Source of the DNA: an uncultured Bacilli bacterium
GTDB taxonomy: Bacteria > Bacillota_I > Bacilli_A > RF39 > UBA660
Assembly: GCA_934101575.1 (NCBI GenBank)
Contig: CAKORJ010000003.1
Coordinates: 62,001-126,000, forward strand
Length of the DNA stretch: 64,000 bases
Direction: 5' to 3'
Position 1 is the stretch's first letter. Each line of letters starts with the position of its first letter. The notes below the pieces were generated by a model that was given only the letters and a program-made list of their open reading frames with translations, was not told the DNA's origin and did not search any database. Positions 1 to 9,189 of the stretch are shown here, piece by piece. The position numbers and the translations under genes are program-made.

Positions 1-7
1 TGATTCT

Positions 8-502
8 ATGAGTGTTGATAATATGATTAAATATTTATATAGTATAAAGGGAATTGAAAAGTATCCGGAAGATATTAAAAATAAATATTTTGGAATTATT
101 GATGATTTACAACTTATACTTGTTTCTGTAAGGGAAAAGGAAGATAAGAAAGAACAAGAGAAAAAAACTAAGGAACTTCAAGATATTATTGCTAGTTTAG
201 AAGAGAGAAATGTTGGTAAACGTGAAGATAAAAATAGTGTTAAAGAAGAGGATGTTAGTGATGATAATAAAGAGGATAAACCTTTAAATGATGTTTTTAA
301 AAAGGAAAAGGTAAGTGAATCTTTAAAAAATAATATATCTAATATTAAGGAAAAATCTTTAGATAGGGCACGTGATGTTATTGCTAGTCAAGTTGGAGAT
401 GATTCTTTACTTGATGGTAAGGGTAGAAAACTTTGTATTTTTCTTATTATTATGATTGCTATTTGTATTTTAGTTGGTGTTTTACTTGTTATATTTTTAT
501 AA
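8..502 (+). CDS. Hypothetical acidic protein with C-terminal membrane anchor
   Basis: I do not recognise this family. The 164-residue product is mostly charged and predicted coiled or disordered (Lys/Glu/Asp-rich, about residues 40-110). It ends in one strongly hydrophobic segment (about 142-163, rich in Ile, Val and Leu), so it looks like a tail-anchored membrane protein with a cytoplasmic body. The stop is followed at once by the folD ribosome binding site, so the two are probably cotranscribed. Only seven bases precede the ATG and they hold no ribosome binding site, so the true start may lie upstream of the window. Confidence 0.6.
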   Translation: MSVDNMIKYLYSIKGIEKYPEDIKNKYFGIIDDLQLILVSVREKEDKKEQEKKTKELQDIIASLEERNVGKREDKNSVKEEDVSDDNKEDKPLNDVFKKEKVSESLKNNISNIKEKSLDRARDVIASQVGDDSLLDGKGRKLCIFLIIMIAICILVGVLLVIFL

Positions 503-517
503 GGTGGTGTTTTGATT

Positions 518-1351
518 ATGATTATTGATGGTAAAAAATTACAATCTGAGGTTAAAGAGAGACTTATTAATAAAATAAATAATATTTCTGATAAACTTAA
601 ACTTGTTGTTATTCAAGTTGGAGATGATCCGGCTAGTAGTGTGTATGTTAGGAATAAAGGTAAGCTTTGTAATGATGTTGGTATTTTGTTTGAACATGTA
701 AAATATGATGATTCTATTTTGGAAAAAGAGTTAATTTCAAAAATTGATGAACTTAATAATGATAGTTCTGTTACGGGGATTCTTGTTCAACTTCCTTTGC
801 CTTCTTCTATAAATGAAGATAGGGTGCTTGAATCTATTAAATATTATAAGGATGTTGATGGTTTGACCAGTGATAATATTGGTAATTTATTTGCTGGTAA
901 TGATGGAATAGTTCCTTGTACAGCTTTGGGTGTTATGGAGATTCTTGATAGTGTTAATACTGATTTTGTTGGAGCTAATGTTGTTATAGTTGGTCGTTCT
1001 AAACTTGTTGGTCTTCCTCTTGTTTCTCTTTTTTCTAGGAGAAACTCTACTGTTACTTTATGTCATTCTAAGACTAAGGATCTTAAAAGTATTACTTCTA
1101 ATGCTGATATTTTAGTTGTTGCAGTTGGAAAGAAGGAGTTTATTGATGGTTCTTATGTAAAAGATGGTTCAATTGTTGTAGATGTGGGGATTAATAGATA
1201 TGATGGTAAACTATATGGTGATTGTGAGTTTTCTTCTGTTTTACCCAAGGTTAAATATATAACTCCTGTTCCTGGAGGAGTAGGTCCTTTAACTGTTGTT
1301 ATGCTTGTTAATAATGTTATAAAAGCTTATGAACTTCAAAAAAAATTGTAA
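518..1351 (+). CDS. folD: Bifunctional methylenetetrahydrofolate dehydrogenase / cyclohydrolase
   Basis: FolD interconverts 5,10-methylene-, methenyl- and 10-formyl-tetrahydrofolate in cytosolic one-carbon metabolism. Visible motifs are the catalytic-lysine segment YVRNKGKLCNDVGI, QLPLPSSIN, DVDGL, the dinucleotide-binding GRSKLVGLPL, and the C-terminal TPVPGGVGPLT block. At 277 residues it is full length for the family. I chose ATG 518 because it starts the usual MIIDGK sequence and sits about 10 nt after AAGGTGG. A TTG at 512 would add two residues. It follows the 8-502 gene by 15 nt and is the last protein gene before the tRNA. Confidence 0.95.
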   Translation: MIIDGKKLQSEVKERLINKINNISDKLKLVVIQVGDDPASSVYVRNKGKLCNDVGILFEHVKYDDSILEKELISKIDELNNDSSVTGILVQLPLPSSINEDRVLESIKYYKDVDGLTSDNIGNLFAGNDGIVPCTALGVMEILDSVNTDFVGANVVIVGRSKLVGLPLVSLFSRRNSTVTLCHSKTKDLKSITSNADILVVAVGKKEFIDGSYVKDGSIVVDVGINRYDGKLYGDCEFSSVLPKVKYITPVPGGVGPLTVVMLVNNVIKAYELQKKL

Positions 1352-1357
1352 ATACTC

Positions 1358-1386
1358 TTTACATATTTTAAATTATAATTTATAAT
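1358..1386 (+). promoter_or_regulatory. Sigma-A promoter of the tRNA-Ser gene
   Basis: TTTACA at 1358-1363 and TATAAT at 1381-1386 are separated by 17 nt. Transcription would start about 20 nt before the mature tRNA 5' end. The promoter lies directly after the folD stop codon. Confidence 0.75.
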
Positions 1387-1410
1387 TAATATGCACTTGA
1401 TTAGTGCTTT

Positions 1411-1501
1411 GGAGTGGTACTCAAGAGGCTGAAGAGGCGCCCCTGCTAAGGGTGTAGGTCGGGTAACTGGCGCGAGGGTTCAAATCCCTCCCACTCCGCC
1501 A
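1411..1501 (+). tRNA. tRNA-Ser(GCU)
   Basis: The acceptor arms GGAGTGG (1411-1417) and CCACTCC (1491-1497) pair perfectly, followed by discriminator G and an encoded CCA (1499-1501). The anticodon loop CTGCTAA at 1443-1449 has anticodon GCT at 1445-1447, reading AGC and AGU. The long variable arm is typical of serine tRNAs. The TTCAAAT T-loop is intact. It is a single tRNA gene with its own promoter and terminator. Confidence 0.95.
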
Positions 1502-1512
1502 TATAGATTATT

Positions 1513-1545
1513 AACCCTTGTATATCAAGGGTTTTATTGTGTTTT
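1513..1545 (+). terminator. Intrinsic terminator of tRNA-Ser
   Basis: The stem AACCCTTG / CAAGGGTT has a 5-nt loop and is followed by a T-rich stretch. Confidence 0.8.
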
Positions 1546-1686
1546 AATGTTTTGAAACACTGTTTGAAAGCATACTTTCAAAGATTATTTTATATTTTTG
1601 TAAATGCTGATTTTTTTATTAATAATTTTATTTACAAATTTGTTTATTTTTTGTATACTTTATTTAAAGTAGGAGGAATTAAAAGT

Positions 1687-2892
1687 ATGGAAATGGAAAA
1701 CAAAAAGAAAAGTAAAGGTTTAATTGTTACTATAGTTATTTTGCTCATATTATTACTTGTGAGTGTTGGTTATATATGCTATAGTAAGGGAATAATTGAT
1801 TTGAATGGTAAAACAGATCAGAAAGATAAACATGAAAAAGTGGTTTCTAAGAAAGAAGATTTAAAATATGAGGGCAACCTAATAGTTGATGCAGGAAATG
1901 TTAAGAATAAAGCTGGTGAAAAATATTATAGTTTGATTATAAAAGTTAATGGAAAATGGTATGAGGTTGCGAATAATAGTCAAAGTTATAATGTGTTTGG
2001 AGAATATGATAAAAAACTTTATTATGCTGATGACTTTGGGTTTAAATATATTGATTTGAGTTCTAAAGATTTTAATGTTACTGAATGGATAAAGTATGAA
2101 GAAAAATGTTATGATGATGATAATGGTTTTGTTGGTTTAGCTTATGCTGATAAGGGAATATTAAAGGATGATACAATTTATTTTATAAAAAGCTCATTTG
2201 GTTGGGATAATGATAGAGATAGTTATTTATATACTTTAAATGTAAATGCTACAAGTTATTCTGATATTAAGAAAGAATTCAAACAAAAGAGTATTGTTGA
2301 TTTTATAATTGCAGATAATTATATATATTATTATTACTGGGAAGGTAGTGATATTGCTAGAAAATCTTTGAAGAGTTATAATTTTGATACTAAGGAAACT
2401 AAAAAGTTATTGAACAATATTGATAATATAGATTTATATAAGGACGATAAAAAGGTAATATATAGTCAAGCAGTCAGTAATAAAGATGATGCTCCTGATA
2501 AGTGGTATTTGTATGATTTAGAATCTAATGATAAGACATTTATTGCTAAAGTTAATTCTAGTTCTGATTCTGATTGTGTTTCAGGAATGTTTCAATTGTT
2601 TAATAATAAAGTGTATTATGTAGATAGAAATGTTATTATGAGATATGAAAATGGTAAAAAAGAAAAGATTTATAAACTTGATAATATTAATTATGGTGGT
2701 CAAGGTGGTTATGTAGAAGTTATTAATGATAATTTATTTGATTATTCTTCTCTTTCTAATGATAAGTATGGCTATATATTAAATGGTAAAAAAGTTACGA
2801 AGGATGAAGTTCAACAATATCTTAAAAAATATAATGTTTATATGATGAATGGAAAAGATAAAGTGTTTGATGATTCTCAAATTGTTGAATAA
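1687..2892 (+). CDS. Membrane-anchored extracytoplasmic protein, propeller-like, function unknown
   Basis: The 401-residue product has one N-terminal hydrophobic segment (about residues 12-35) followed by a large extracytoplasmic part. The repeated short Tyr/Asp-rich strands (YYAD, IYFI, YYVDR types) resemble the DUF5050-like beta-propeller proteins of Firmicutes, but no diagnostic motif is visible. I chose ATG 1687 because AGGAGG lies at 1671-1676. The longer upstream reading frame would cover the tRNA leader region and has no comparable site. It appears to be a single-gene unit. Confidence 0.75.
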   Translation: MEMENKKKSKGLIVTIVILLILLLVSVGYICYSKGIIDLNGKTDQKDKHEKVVSKKEDLKYEGNLIVDAGNVKNKAGEKYYSLIIKVNGKWYEVANNSQSYNVFGEYDKKLYYADDFGFKYIDLSSKDFNVTEWIKYEEKCYDDDNGFVGLAYADKGILKDDTIYFIKSSFGWDNDRDSYLYTLNVNATSYSDIKKEFKQKSIVDFIIADNYIYYYYWEGSDIARKSLKSYNFDTKETKKLLNNIDNIDLYKDDKKVIYSQAVSNKDDAPDKWYLYDLESNDKTFIAKVNSSSDSDCVSGMFQLFNNKVYYVDRNVIMRYENGKKEKIYKLDNINYGGQGGYVEVINDNLFDYSSLSNDKYGYILNGKKVTKDEVQQYLKKYNVYMMNGKDKVFDDSQIVE

Positions 2893-2920
2893 GTGATTTG
2901 TGTATTTATGTACAAAATAG

Positions 2921-2948
2921 AAAAGCATATTGATTTATGTTTTTTTAT
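2921..2948 (+). terminator. Probable terminator after the 1687-2892 gene
   Basis: AAAAGCATA and TATGTTTTT can pair with one G-T wobble around a 6-nt loop, ending in a T run. A TATAAT at 2963-2968 just downstream probably belongs to the promoter of the next gene. Confidence 0.5.
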
Positions 2949-2984
2949 TTTGTAATCTATGCTATAATATACTCGTGAAGATAG

Positions 2985-4178
2985 ATGAATAGAAGATTTA
3001 GTAAAATAGAGATTACTTGTTTTTTTGTTTTTTTTATATGTGCCATTTTGTGTTTTGTTTGGTATTTTTTGTATGCATATTTTGCTGATCCTATTTTATC
3101 TTTAAATGGTAAGGAAGAAGTTTCTATTTCTCTTAATGGTAGATTTAAAGATGATGGTGCTACTGCTTTTCTTGATAATGTTAATATTACTGATAAGATA
3201 AAAGTTACTAACAATATTAATAATAAAAAAGTAGGTAAATACGATGTTGTTTATACTGTTACTAATACTAAAGGTAAAAGAGAGAAAAAGGTTATTAGAA
3301 CTGTTTATGTTAAAGATTTAGTTAAACCTGTTTTGAAACTTAAGGGTAAGTCTACTGAAAAGGTTCAATATGGTAGTAGTTATAAAGAATCTGGTTTTAA
3401 GGCTACGGATAATTATGATGGTAACATCACTTCTAAGGTTCGTGTTTCTGGTAATGTTGATTCTAATAAGATTGGTAAATATAAGCTTTATTATTCGGTT
3501 TCTGATTCTTCTGGAAATAAAACTACTAAAATTAGAACTATTAAGGTTGTGGATGAGACTCCGCCAGTTATAAAGCTTCGTGGTAAGAGCAGGGTGATTG
3601 TTAAAAAGAATCAACCTTATTTAGATCAAGGCTGTTTAGTTACAGATAATTATGATGGTGATTTAACTTCGAAGGTTGTTACTAGAGGTAAGGTTAATAC
3701 TTCTGTTACAGGTGTTTATAAAGTTACTTATAGTGTTTCTGATTCGTTTGGAAATTATTCTATACGTGAGAGAATAGTGCAAGTTGGTACTCAAAGTGAT
3801 ATTGATGATGATAATTATATTATGGTTTCTATTGATAAACAAAAGCTTTGGTATTATAAAAATGGAAAATTAAAACTTACATCTAGTGTTGTTACGGGTA
3901 TGAAGAATTCATGGGATACTATTACTGGAACTTTTAGAATTAGAGGTAAAGCTCGGAATACTTATCTTGTTGGTGCGGATTATAGGAGTTTTGTTAATTA
4001 TTGGATGCTTGTTGATTATGGCAGTCAAATAGGACTTCATGATGCTACTTGGAGGAGTAGTTTTGGTGGTTCTATCTATAAATATAATGGTTCTCATGGG
4101 TGCGTTAATTTGCCTTATGGGGTTGCTAGAACTATTTATAATAGTGCTTCTGTAGGAACTCTTGTTCTTATTTATTAA
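2985..4178 (+). CDS. L,D-transpeptidase (YkuD) with three Ig-like repeats
   Basis: This is a predicted cell-surface enzyme that makes 3-3 peptidoglycan cross-links or attaches proteins to peptidoglycan. A membrane anchor at about residues 9-32 is followed by three tandem DUF5011-type Ig-like repeats of about 75 residues. Each starts with a LxLxGK strand, and two contain TDNYDG. The C-terminal YkuD domain spans about residues 275-397. It has the IGLHDATW histidine region and the catalytic SHGCVNL motif with its cysteine near residue 373. The start ATG has only a weak ribosome binding site. It appears to be transcribed alone. Confidence 0.9.
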   Translation: MNRRFSKIEITCFFVFFICAILCFVWYFLYAYFADPILSLNGKEEVSISLNGRFKDDGATAFLDNVNITDKIKVTNNINNKKVGKYDVVYTVTNTKGKREKKVIRTVYVKDLVKPVLKLKGKSTEKVQYGSSYKESGFKATDNYDGNITSKVRVSGNVDSNKIGKYKLYYSVSDSSGNKTTKIRTIKVVDETPPVIKLRGKSRVIVKKNQPYLDQGCLVTDNYDGDLTSKVVTRGKVNTSVTGVYKVTYSVSDSFGNYSIRERIVQVGTQSDIDDDNYIMVSIDKQKLWYYKNGKLKLTSSVVTGMKNSWDTITGTFRIRGKARNTYLVGADYRSFVNYWMLVDYGSQIGLHDATWRSSFGGSIYKYNGSHGCVNLPYGVARTIYNSASVGTLVLIY

Positions 4179-4344
4179 CGAATTTTATTTTTTATGTAAA
4201 ATTTGTTTTTTTCTCTTGTGTTTTTTTTAAAAATTGTTCATAATATTTAGTAAGATTTTTTTGGTAAAAATTAATGACATAGTAAGTGTTTTGTGATATA
4301 ATCTTGCTAGTAAATCTTAAAAACTACTTAGGGGTGTGATAAAT

Positions 4345-5541
4345 ATGAAAGTGTGTAAAAAATGTAAAGGTCATGTTTCTAATAAATCTAGAATATGTCC
4401 TAAATGCGGGGCGGATGTAAGTAAGGCTCGTATTATAAATAATAATTGTAATCATAAGAAGAATAATGTTAAACAAGTTTCTAAAACATTTAATAAACCT
4501 ATTGCTAAAGTTACTATAAAACCTGTAAAAGAAATTAAGCCTGTTTTAAAGAAATTTGATAAGGAAAAGGTTATTGTTAATAAGATTAAATCTAATAAGA
4601 AGAGTGTTAATAATTTGAAAAGTACTTTTAAGAATAAGTTTAGTTTTATTAACAAGAAAATTAGTAATAAATTTAGTCTTAAAAGAGTTTTTGATGTTAT
4701 TAGTGTTCCTTTTGTAAAACTAAAGTCTTGTGTTAGTAATTGTTTTAGGTTGGTTAAGAGTAAAATTAAGTTTAAGTCTTTTGGTAGGAGTTATTTTGTT
4801 AACTTTTTAAATATTTTTAAGAATTGTTATTTCAATGTTAAATCTTTTGTTAGAGATAGTAATATTTTTGGAAGAAGATTAAGTGTTAAGAGTATGGTTC
4901 TTGTTATGATTTGTCTTCTTATTCTTGGTGGTTTCTCTTATCTTGGTGTGGATGCATATATGGAAAAAAATAATAGTAAAAATGAGACTGTTGAGGTTAG
5001 GGAAAAGGCTACTACTGAGAAGATATTTAGTATGGGTGATTTGATTACTTATAATGGTGTTGATTACAAGATTGTTAAGGTTGAAACTTCTGAAGGTAAT
5101 TATTATAAGACACCTGAAGATGGCAATCAGTTTTTGATTGTTACTGTTTATATTAAAAATAACACTGGTGCTAAGATTCCATATAGTTATGTAAACTGGA
5201 CTATGTCTAATAGTAAGGGCGAAGAGAAGAAAATTATTTTTACTTCTATAAATGTTGATGATGCTCTTTATTCTGGAGATTTAGTTATTGGGGGTATTAA
5301 GACTGGTTCTATGGTGTTTGAACAACCTATAAATGATCCTAAGCTTAGAATGAATTTTTATGAACTTAAAAAAGATGAAAATGGTGAAGATGTTATTGAT
5401 TATAGTAAGAAAGTTTTCTCTGTTAGTGTTAAGGTTCCAGATCCAGAGGAAGATAATGGTAGCTCTTCAAATAAAGGTAAAAATCATAATGATTCAGAGA
5501 ATGTTAAAACTGTTAAAACAAGTGAAGAAAAGAATAGTTAG
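4345..5541 (+). CDS. Zinc-ribbon membrane protein with DUF4352 domain
   Basis: The 398-residue product begins with a zinc ribbon (CKKC about 15 residues before CPKC). A long Lys/Phe/Asn-rich linker and one transmembrane segment (about residues 185-208) follow. The extracytoplasmic domain resembles the telokin-like DUF4352 fold (FLIVTVYIKNNTG and SYVNWTMSNSKGEE). This architecture is common in Firmicutes surface proteins of unknown role. ATG 4345 follows GGGGTG at 4331-4336. An in-frame GTG at 4336 overlaps that site and is less likely. The tail is Lys/Ser-rich and disordered. Confidence 0.8.
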   Translation: MKVCKKCKGHVSNKSRICPKCGADVSKARIINNNCNHKKNNVKQVSKTFNKPIAKVTIKPVKEIKPVLKKFDKEKVIVNKIKSNKKSVNNLKSTFKNKFSFINKKISNKFSLKRVFDVISVPFVKLKSCVSNCFRLVKSKIKFKSFGRSYFVNFLNIFKNCYFNVKSFVRDSNIFGRRLSVKSMVLVMICLLILGGFSYLGVDAYMEKNNSKNETVEVREKATTEKIFSMGDLITYNGVDYKIVKVETSEGNYYKTPEDGNQFLIVTVYIKNNTGAKIPYSYVNWTMSNSKGEEKKIIFTSINVDDALYSGDLVIGGIKTGSMVFEQPINDPKLRMNFYELKKDENGEDVIDYSKKVFSVSVKVPDPEEDNGSSSNKGKNHNDSENVKTVKTSEEKNS

Positions 5542-5643
5542 ATCTTTTCTTTTTTGTGTTGAATACTTTACTGTTTTGTGTAAAATTTTATATACAAAAT
5601 TATAAAAATATGATAAGATAATGTTAGCATAGGGGTGGCTAAT

Positions 5644-7221
5644 ATGAAAGCAGTTAAGTTTTTAGGAAAGTTTTTGGCTGTGATACTTTCATGTTTGTTT
5701 GCAATTTTTTTGCTACTTATTATGTATATTTTTATAGCTAAAACTATGTTAAATGAAGATAGTATTTCTTATTATATTTCTGATTCTAATATATTTGATT
5801 GTTCTTCGGATGATATTCATACTAGTGATGGTAAGAATAATTTGAGAGATTATATTGGAGATGATTTATTTAAGATTGGTATTCCTATATCTGTTACAGA
5901 TAAGGTTATTGACAGTGCAAGTTTAAATAGTGTTTTAACTCAGTATGGTTATGATTATATTGATTATGTTTTATATAGTAATAATAGGCCTGTGCTTGCT
6001 ACTGATAAGGTTGTTAATATAGTTAATAATAATTATGCTGCTCGTAAAGGACATAATCTTAGTGATAAGCAGTTATCTTCTTTAAATAGTTATGTTATGG
6101 AGCTTGAAAGTAAACTTGATGATACTCTACCTTCTGTTTCAGAGCTTTATGATATGGGAGTTAATGTATATATTTTGAGAATTATTGCTAATTTTAGTTC
6201 TTCTAATTATATATGGATTGTGTTTTTGATGTTTTCTATAACTTTTTATTCGCTTATTGCTTTATGTTTGTGGAATAAATCTAAGGCTTTTAAGTGGACA
6301 GGATTTATAGTTTTAATAGATGGAATGCTTTTAATTATTTCAAGTTTTTTGGAGGTGAGACTGTTTAGTATGGTTGTTAATGGAAGAGGAATTATAGATA
6401 ATTTAGTTGTAACCATTTTGGGGAAAAACTTTGAAAATTTACTTTTATTTGGTATTGGTTTTATAGTTCTTGGTATTATTTTTCTTATTATTTGTGCTAA
6501 TTTTATGAAAAAGGAACAACAAGGGAACTCTGATAAAATTCTTGATACTGTTATAAAAGAAGAAACACTACTTGGTAAAGAACCTATTTCTGGGGATTTA
6601 GATGTTAGTCCTAATAAAGGTGAGATTACTGGTGTAATTGATAAGGTTATACTGGAAACTATAGATGATAAAGATCCTAGTTCTTCGGTATTAGTTATAA
6701 AAGATGATGAGATTCCAGTCATTGATGTTATGGGTAATGATTTTGAATCTAAAGATAATGATATTATTGTTCCAGATGAGAAGTTGTTTAATGACAAAGA
6801 TGTTGTTTCAGATGATGGTAATGATGAGAAGGAAGTTAATATTGGTGAAGAGAGTCTTTCTGATGATAGTTCGGATGAAGATAAAGATATAGAAATTGTT
6901 AATGATAATAATTCTGATGCTATTTTAGATGATGATTCTTTAGATAATGATGATAGTGAAGATGTTAAGACTTTGGATGTTGTTGTTATGGATAGTGTTA
7001 GTGAAGAAGATGGTTCTATAGATGAGCCGTTACCTTTGAATTCTTTAGATGATTATGAAGAACTTGATGATTCTATAAATAAAGATATTATTCCTTTTAA
7101 TGATAAGGTTTCAGTTCCTGTGGAAGTTAAACTTGATGTTATATCTCCTAAAAAGGGTAAAGGTGCTGATTTTGAAGATATTGAGGTTTTAGATAATGAT
7201 GATGAGATTGAACTTTTATAG
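5644..7221 (+). CDS. Multi-pass membrane protein with long acidic tail, unknown function
   Basis: I do not recognise the family. The 525-residue product has an N-terminal transmembrane segment (about 9-31), an extracytoplasmic domain to about 175, and three or four further transmembrane segments between about 180 and 285. The cytoplasmic tail of about 240 residues is extremely rich in Asp, Glu and Ser (runs such as DDDSLDNDDSED). ATG 5644 follows AGGGGTGG. The acidic tail could be a docking or buffering region; that is inference only. It converges on the minus-strand lipoprotein gene. Confidence 0.7.
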   Translation: MKAVKFLGKFLAVILSCLFAIFLLLIMYIFIAKTMLNEDSISYYISDSNIFDCSSDDIHTSDGKNNLRDYIGDDLFKIGIPISVTDKVIDSASLNSVLTQYGYDYIDYVLYSNNRPVLATDKVVNIVNNNYAARKGHNLSDKQLSSLNSYVMELESKLDDTLPSVSELYDMGVNVYILRIIANFSSSNYIWIVFLMFSITFYSLIALCLWNKSKAFKWTGFIVLIDGMLLIISSFLEVRLFSMVVNGRGIIDNLVVTILGKNFENLLLFGIGFIVLGIIFLIICANFMKKEQQGNSDKILDTVIKEETLLGKEPISGDLDVSPNKGEITGVIDKVILETIDDKDPSSSVLVIKDDEIPVIDVMGNDFESKDNDIIVPDEKLFNDKDVVSDDGNDEKEVNIGEESLSDDSSDEDKDIEIVNDNNSDAILDDDSLDNDDSEDVKTLDVVVMDSVSEEDGSIDEPLPLNSLDDYEELDDSINKDIIPFNDKVSVPVEVKLDVISPKKGKGADFEDIEVLDNDDEIELL

Positions 7222-7243
7222 TTCGTCTTTTTTTTGTACAAAA

Positions 7244-7265
7244 AAATAAAGCCTAAGCTTTATTT
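7244..7265. terminator. Bidirectional terminator between convergent genes
   Basis: AAATAAAGC and GCTTTATTT pair around a 4-nt loop. T-rich sequence lies on both sides, so it can serve both strands. The stop codon of the minus-strand lipoprotein gene (7260-7262) lies inside the stem. Confidence 0.7.
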
Positions 7266-8129
7266 ATAGGTTTCTTGTTTTAATAAATCTATGTTGCTAT
7301 GCATTATTGATAGGTAATCATCATTGTTTTGTTCGTCTTTTTCTGTTATTGTGTCTAATGTTCTAAATGTTAATGTTTCTATGTTGTAATCATTTTTTAG
7401 TGTTTCTACTATATCATATGTTTTACTATGATCTAGTGTAAATATGTAACTTAGTTTTTCTTCGCTTATTAGTTGTCGTGCTTTTTCTATGTTGTTTTGT
7501 TTGTCTTTTCCTCCACTTGTTAGATTTATTATTTCAAATCCATATTTTTTTAGGAAGTTTAGTGATTCATCAGCGACTATTATTTGATTATTTACTGAGT
7601 TATCTGATGCTTTTTTTAGTTCTGTTTCTAATTCTGTTATATCTACTTTTAATAATGTGTATTGATTTTTTAAATCTTCTATTAGATATGGATTTGAGAT
7701 ATATTCAGTTAGTTCATTTTTAATATTTTGTCCTATCATTAAGATATTTGATGGGTTTAACCAAACATCTGATGTTTTGTATGTTGTGTCTATTCCATAT
7801 GCTGCGTCTATTATTTTTAGGTTTTTGTTGTCATTTAACATAGTTGTTGCATATTCTCTTTCGTTTGATTCTCCATTATATATAAATAGGTCATATTCGC
7901 TATAATCTTTTAATTGTTTTTGGGTTATTTTGTATGAGCTTGATATTGAATCTCTTGGATATATGCTTTTTATACTTGAGTTTTTTTCATATAGTCTTTT
8001 GGTTACATATTCTATTGGATAGATAGTTGTTGCTATGTTTATGTCTTCCATTCTATCTTTTTTAAAACATCCTGTTAGACATGTTGCTGTTATTATTAGA
8101 GCCATTACTGTTATTATTTTCTTTTTCAC
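7260..8129 (-). CDS. ZnuA/TroA-like substrate-binding lipoprotein lacking metal histidines
   Basis: The 289-residue product has a lipoprotein signal peptide ending in LTGC and the cluster A-I opening ATTIYPIEYVTKRL, so it belongs to the zinc/manganese-binding SBP family. The usual histidine ligands are not seen: the HVWLSP-type motif reads SDVWLNPSN and the second His motif reads VADESLNFLKKYG. Binding of a different ligand, or loss of transport function, is likely. It starts with GTG 8129 behind AAGGAGG, which lies inside the 3' end of yidD, so the two genes are translationally linked. No permease or ATPase of a zinc transporter is next to it. Confidence 0.8.
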   Translation of the reverse strand: MKKKIITVMALIITATCLTGCFKKDRMEDINIATTIYPIEYVTKRLYEKNSSIKSIYPRDSISSSYKITQKQLKDYSEYDLFIYNGESNEREYATTMLNDNKNLKIIDAAYGIDTTYKTSDVWLNPSNILMIGQNIKNELTEYISNPYLIEDLKNQYTLLKVDITELETELKKASDNSVNNQIIVADESLNFLKKYGFEIINLTSGGKDKQNNIEKARQLISEEKLSYIFTLDHSKTYDIVETLKNDYNIETLTFRTLDTITEKDEQNNDDYLSIMHSNIDLLKQETYK

Positions 8130-8132
8130 TTT

Positions 8133-8351
8133 TTATTCCTCCTTGTGTGGTACTGGATCATATCCTTTTGTTCCTAAGGGATTGCATTTTAGAACTCTTT
8201 TAATTCCAAGTTTTAATCCTTTTATTGTTCCATATTCTTGTAGTGCTTCTTTTGTGTAATTTGAACATGTTGGATAGTGCCTACAAGCTAAATGCCACGG
8301 ACCAGGTATTTTTTGATATATATCTATTATAGTTATTAAAATTTTTTTCAA
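8133..8351 (-). CDS. yidD: Membrane protein insertion efficiency factor YidD
   Basis: The 72-residue product matches the YidD family along its length: the N-terminal amphipathic helix, CRHYPTCSNYTKEAL, the KGLKLGIKRVLKCNP block and GYDPVPH at the end. YidD helps YidC-dependent insertion of membrane proteins at the cytoplasmic face. It is the first gene of a two-gene minus-strand unit with the lipoprotein gene 3 nt downstream. It diverges from rnc. Confidence 0.93.
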   Translation of the reverse strand: MKKILITIIDIYQKIPGPWHLACRHYPTCSNYTKEALQEYGTIKGLKLGIKRVLKCNPLGTKGYDPVPHKEE

Positions 8352-8451
8352 TTTATACCACCAATAACATTTTACTATTAAAATGAATTTTTATCAATCA
8401 AAACAGTACTATTTTTTTTTGAAATGTGATATAGTTAATGTGGTGATTGAT

Positions 8452-9114
8452 GTGAACGAACTATTTGAAAAATTAAATATTGTTCCTAATAATATTGATA
8501 TATATAAACAAGCTTTTGTGCATACTTCTTATGCGTATGAGCATAATCTTAAATCTTATGAGACTTTGGAGTTTTTGGGTGATGCTATTGTGGATTTGAT
8601 AGTGTCTGATTATTTATATAGAGAAAAGGATTTTGCTGAGGGTAAGATGACTAAAGAAAGAGCTAGTTATGTTTGTGAAAACGCTTTATATGAGTATGCT
8701 AATGATCTTGGTTTTAGTCAATATATTAAAGTTGGTAATGGTGAGGCTCAAAGTGGTGGAAGTCATAAGAAAGCGATACTTGCGGATGTTTTTGAAGCTT
8801 TTATGGCTGCGATATACTTGGATTTGGGTTTTGAAAAAGTTAAGAGTGTTGCTCTTTCTATAATTGTTCCTTATATTGAAGATCCTAGTAAACTATTTTT
8901 TAGTGATTATAAATCTGAACTGCAAGAGGTTGTTCAAGATCTTCAAAAGTCTTTGGTTTATGAGCTTGTGTCTTGTGATGGTCCTGCTCATGATAGAGTT
9001 TTTACTTTTTGCGTTAGGATAGATGATATTGTTTATGGAAATGGAATTGGACATTCTAAAAAAGAGGCTGAACAAGAGGCAGCTAGAGAGGCTCTTAAGA
9101 AGCTTGTTAAGTAA
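8452..9114 (+). CDS. rnc: Ribonuclease III
   Basis: RNase III cleaves double-stranded RNA in rRNA and mRNA processing. The catalytic domain signature YETLEFLGDAIVDLIV and the second acidic segment ADVFEAFMAAIYLD are present. The C-terminal double-stranded RNA-binding domain starts near DYKSELQEVVQDLQ and ends GHSKKEAEQEAAREAL. GTG 8452 gives the normal length of about 220 residues and a typical MNELFEKLNI start after GTGGTGAT. In-frame ATG 8383 would add 23 hydrophobic residues without a ribosome binding site. Confidence 0.93.
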   Translation: MNELFEKLNIVPNNIDIYKQAFVHTSYAYEHNLKSYETLEFLGDAIVDLIVSDYLYREKDFAEGKMTKERASYVCENALYEYANDLGFSQYIKVGNGEAQSGGSHKKAILADVFEAFMAAIYLDLGFEKVKSVALSIIVPYIEDPSKLFFSDYKSELQEVVQDLQKSLVYELVSCDGPAHDRVFTFCVRIDDIVYGNGIGHSKKEAEQEAAREALKKLVK

Positions 9115-9134
9115 GTTTTGCTTGCTTTTTTTTG
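9109..9134 (+). terminator. Terminator of rnc
   Basis: AAGTAAG (9109-9115) pairs with CTTGCTT (9121-9127) with one wobble, followed by a T run. The rnc stop codon TAA (9112-9114) lies inside the 5' arm. Confidence 0.7.
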
Positions 9135-9189
9135 TTTAAGAGTTTATTTTTTGTATCATTATTTATATAAGTGAAAAAAATAAAAAAAA

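Noticed and set aside
1411..1501. tRNA-Ser as an integration site for an element
   Set aside because: No integrase or direct repeat of the tRNA 3' end lies next to it; neighbouring genes look native.
2957..3214. 85-residue minus-strand ORF
   Set aside because: Shadow of the L,D-transpeptidase gene with no ribosome binding site.
6246..6797. 183-residue minus-strand ORF
   Set aside because: It is the antisense shadow of the membrane protein at 5644-7221, Ser/Ile-rich, without a ribosome binding site.
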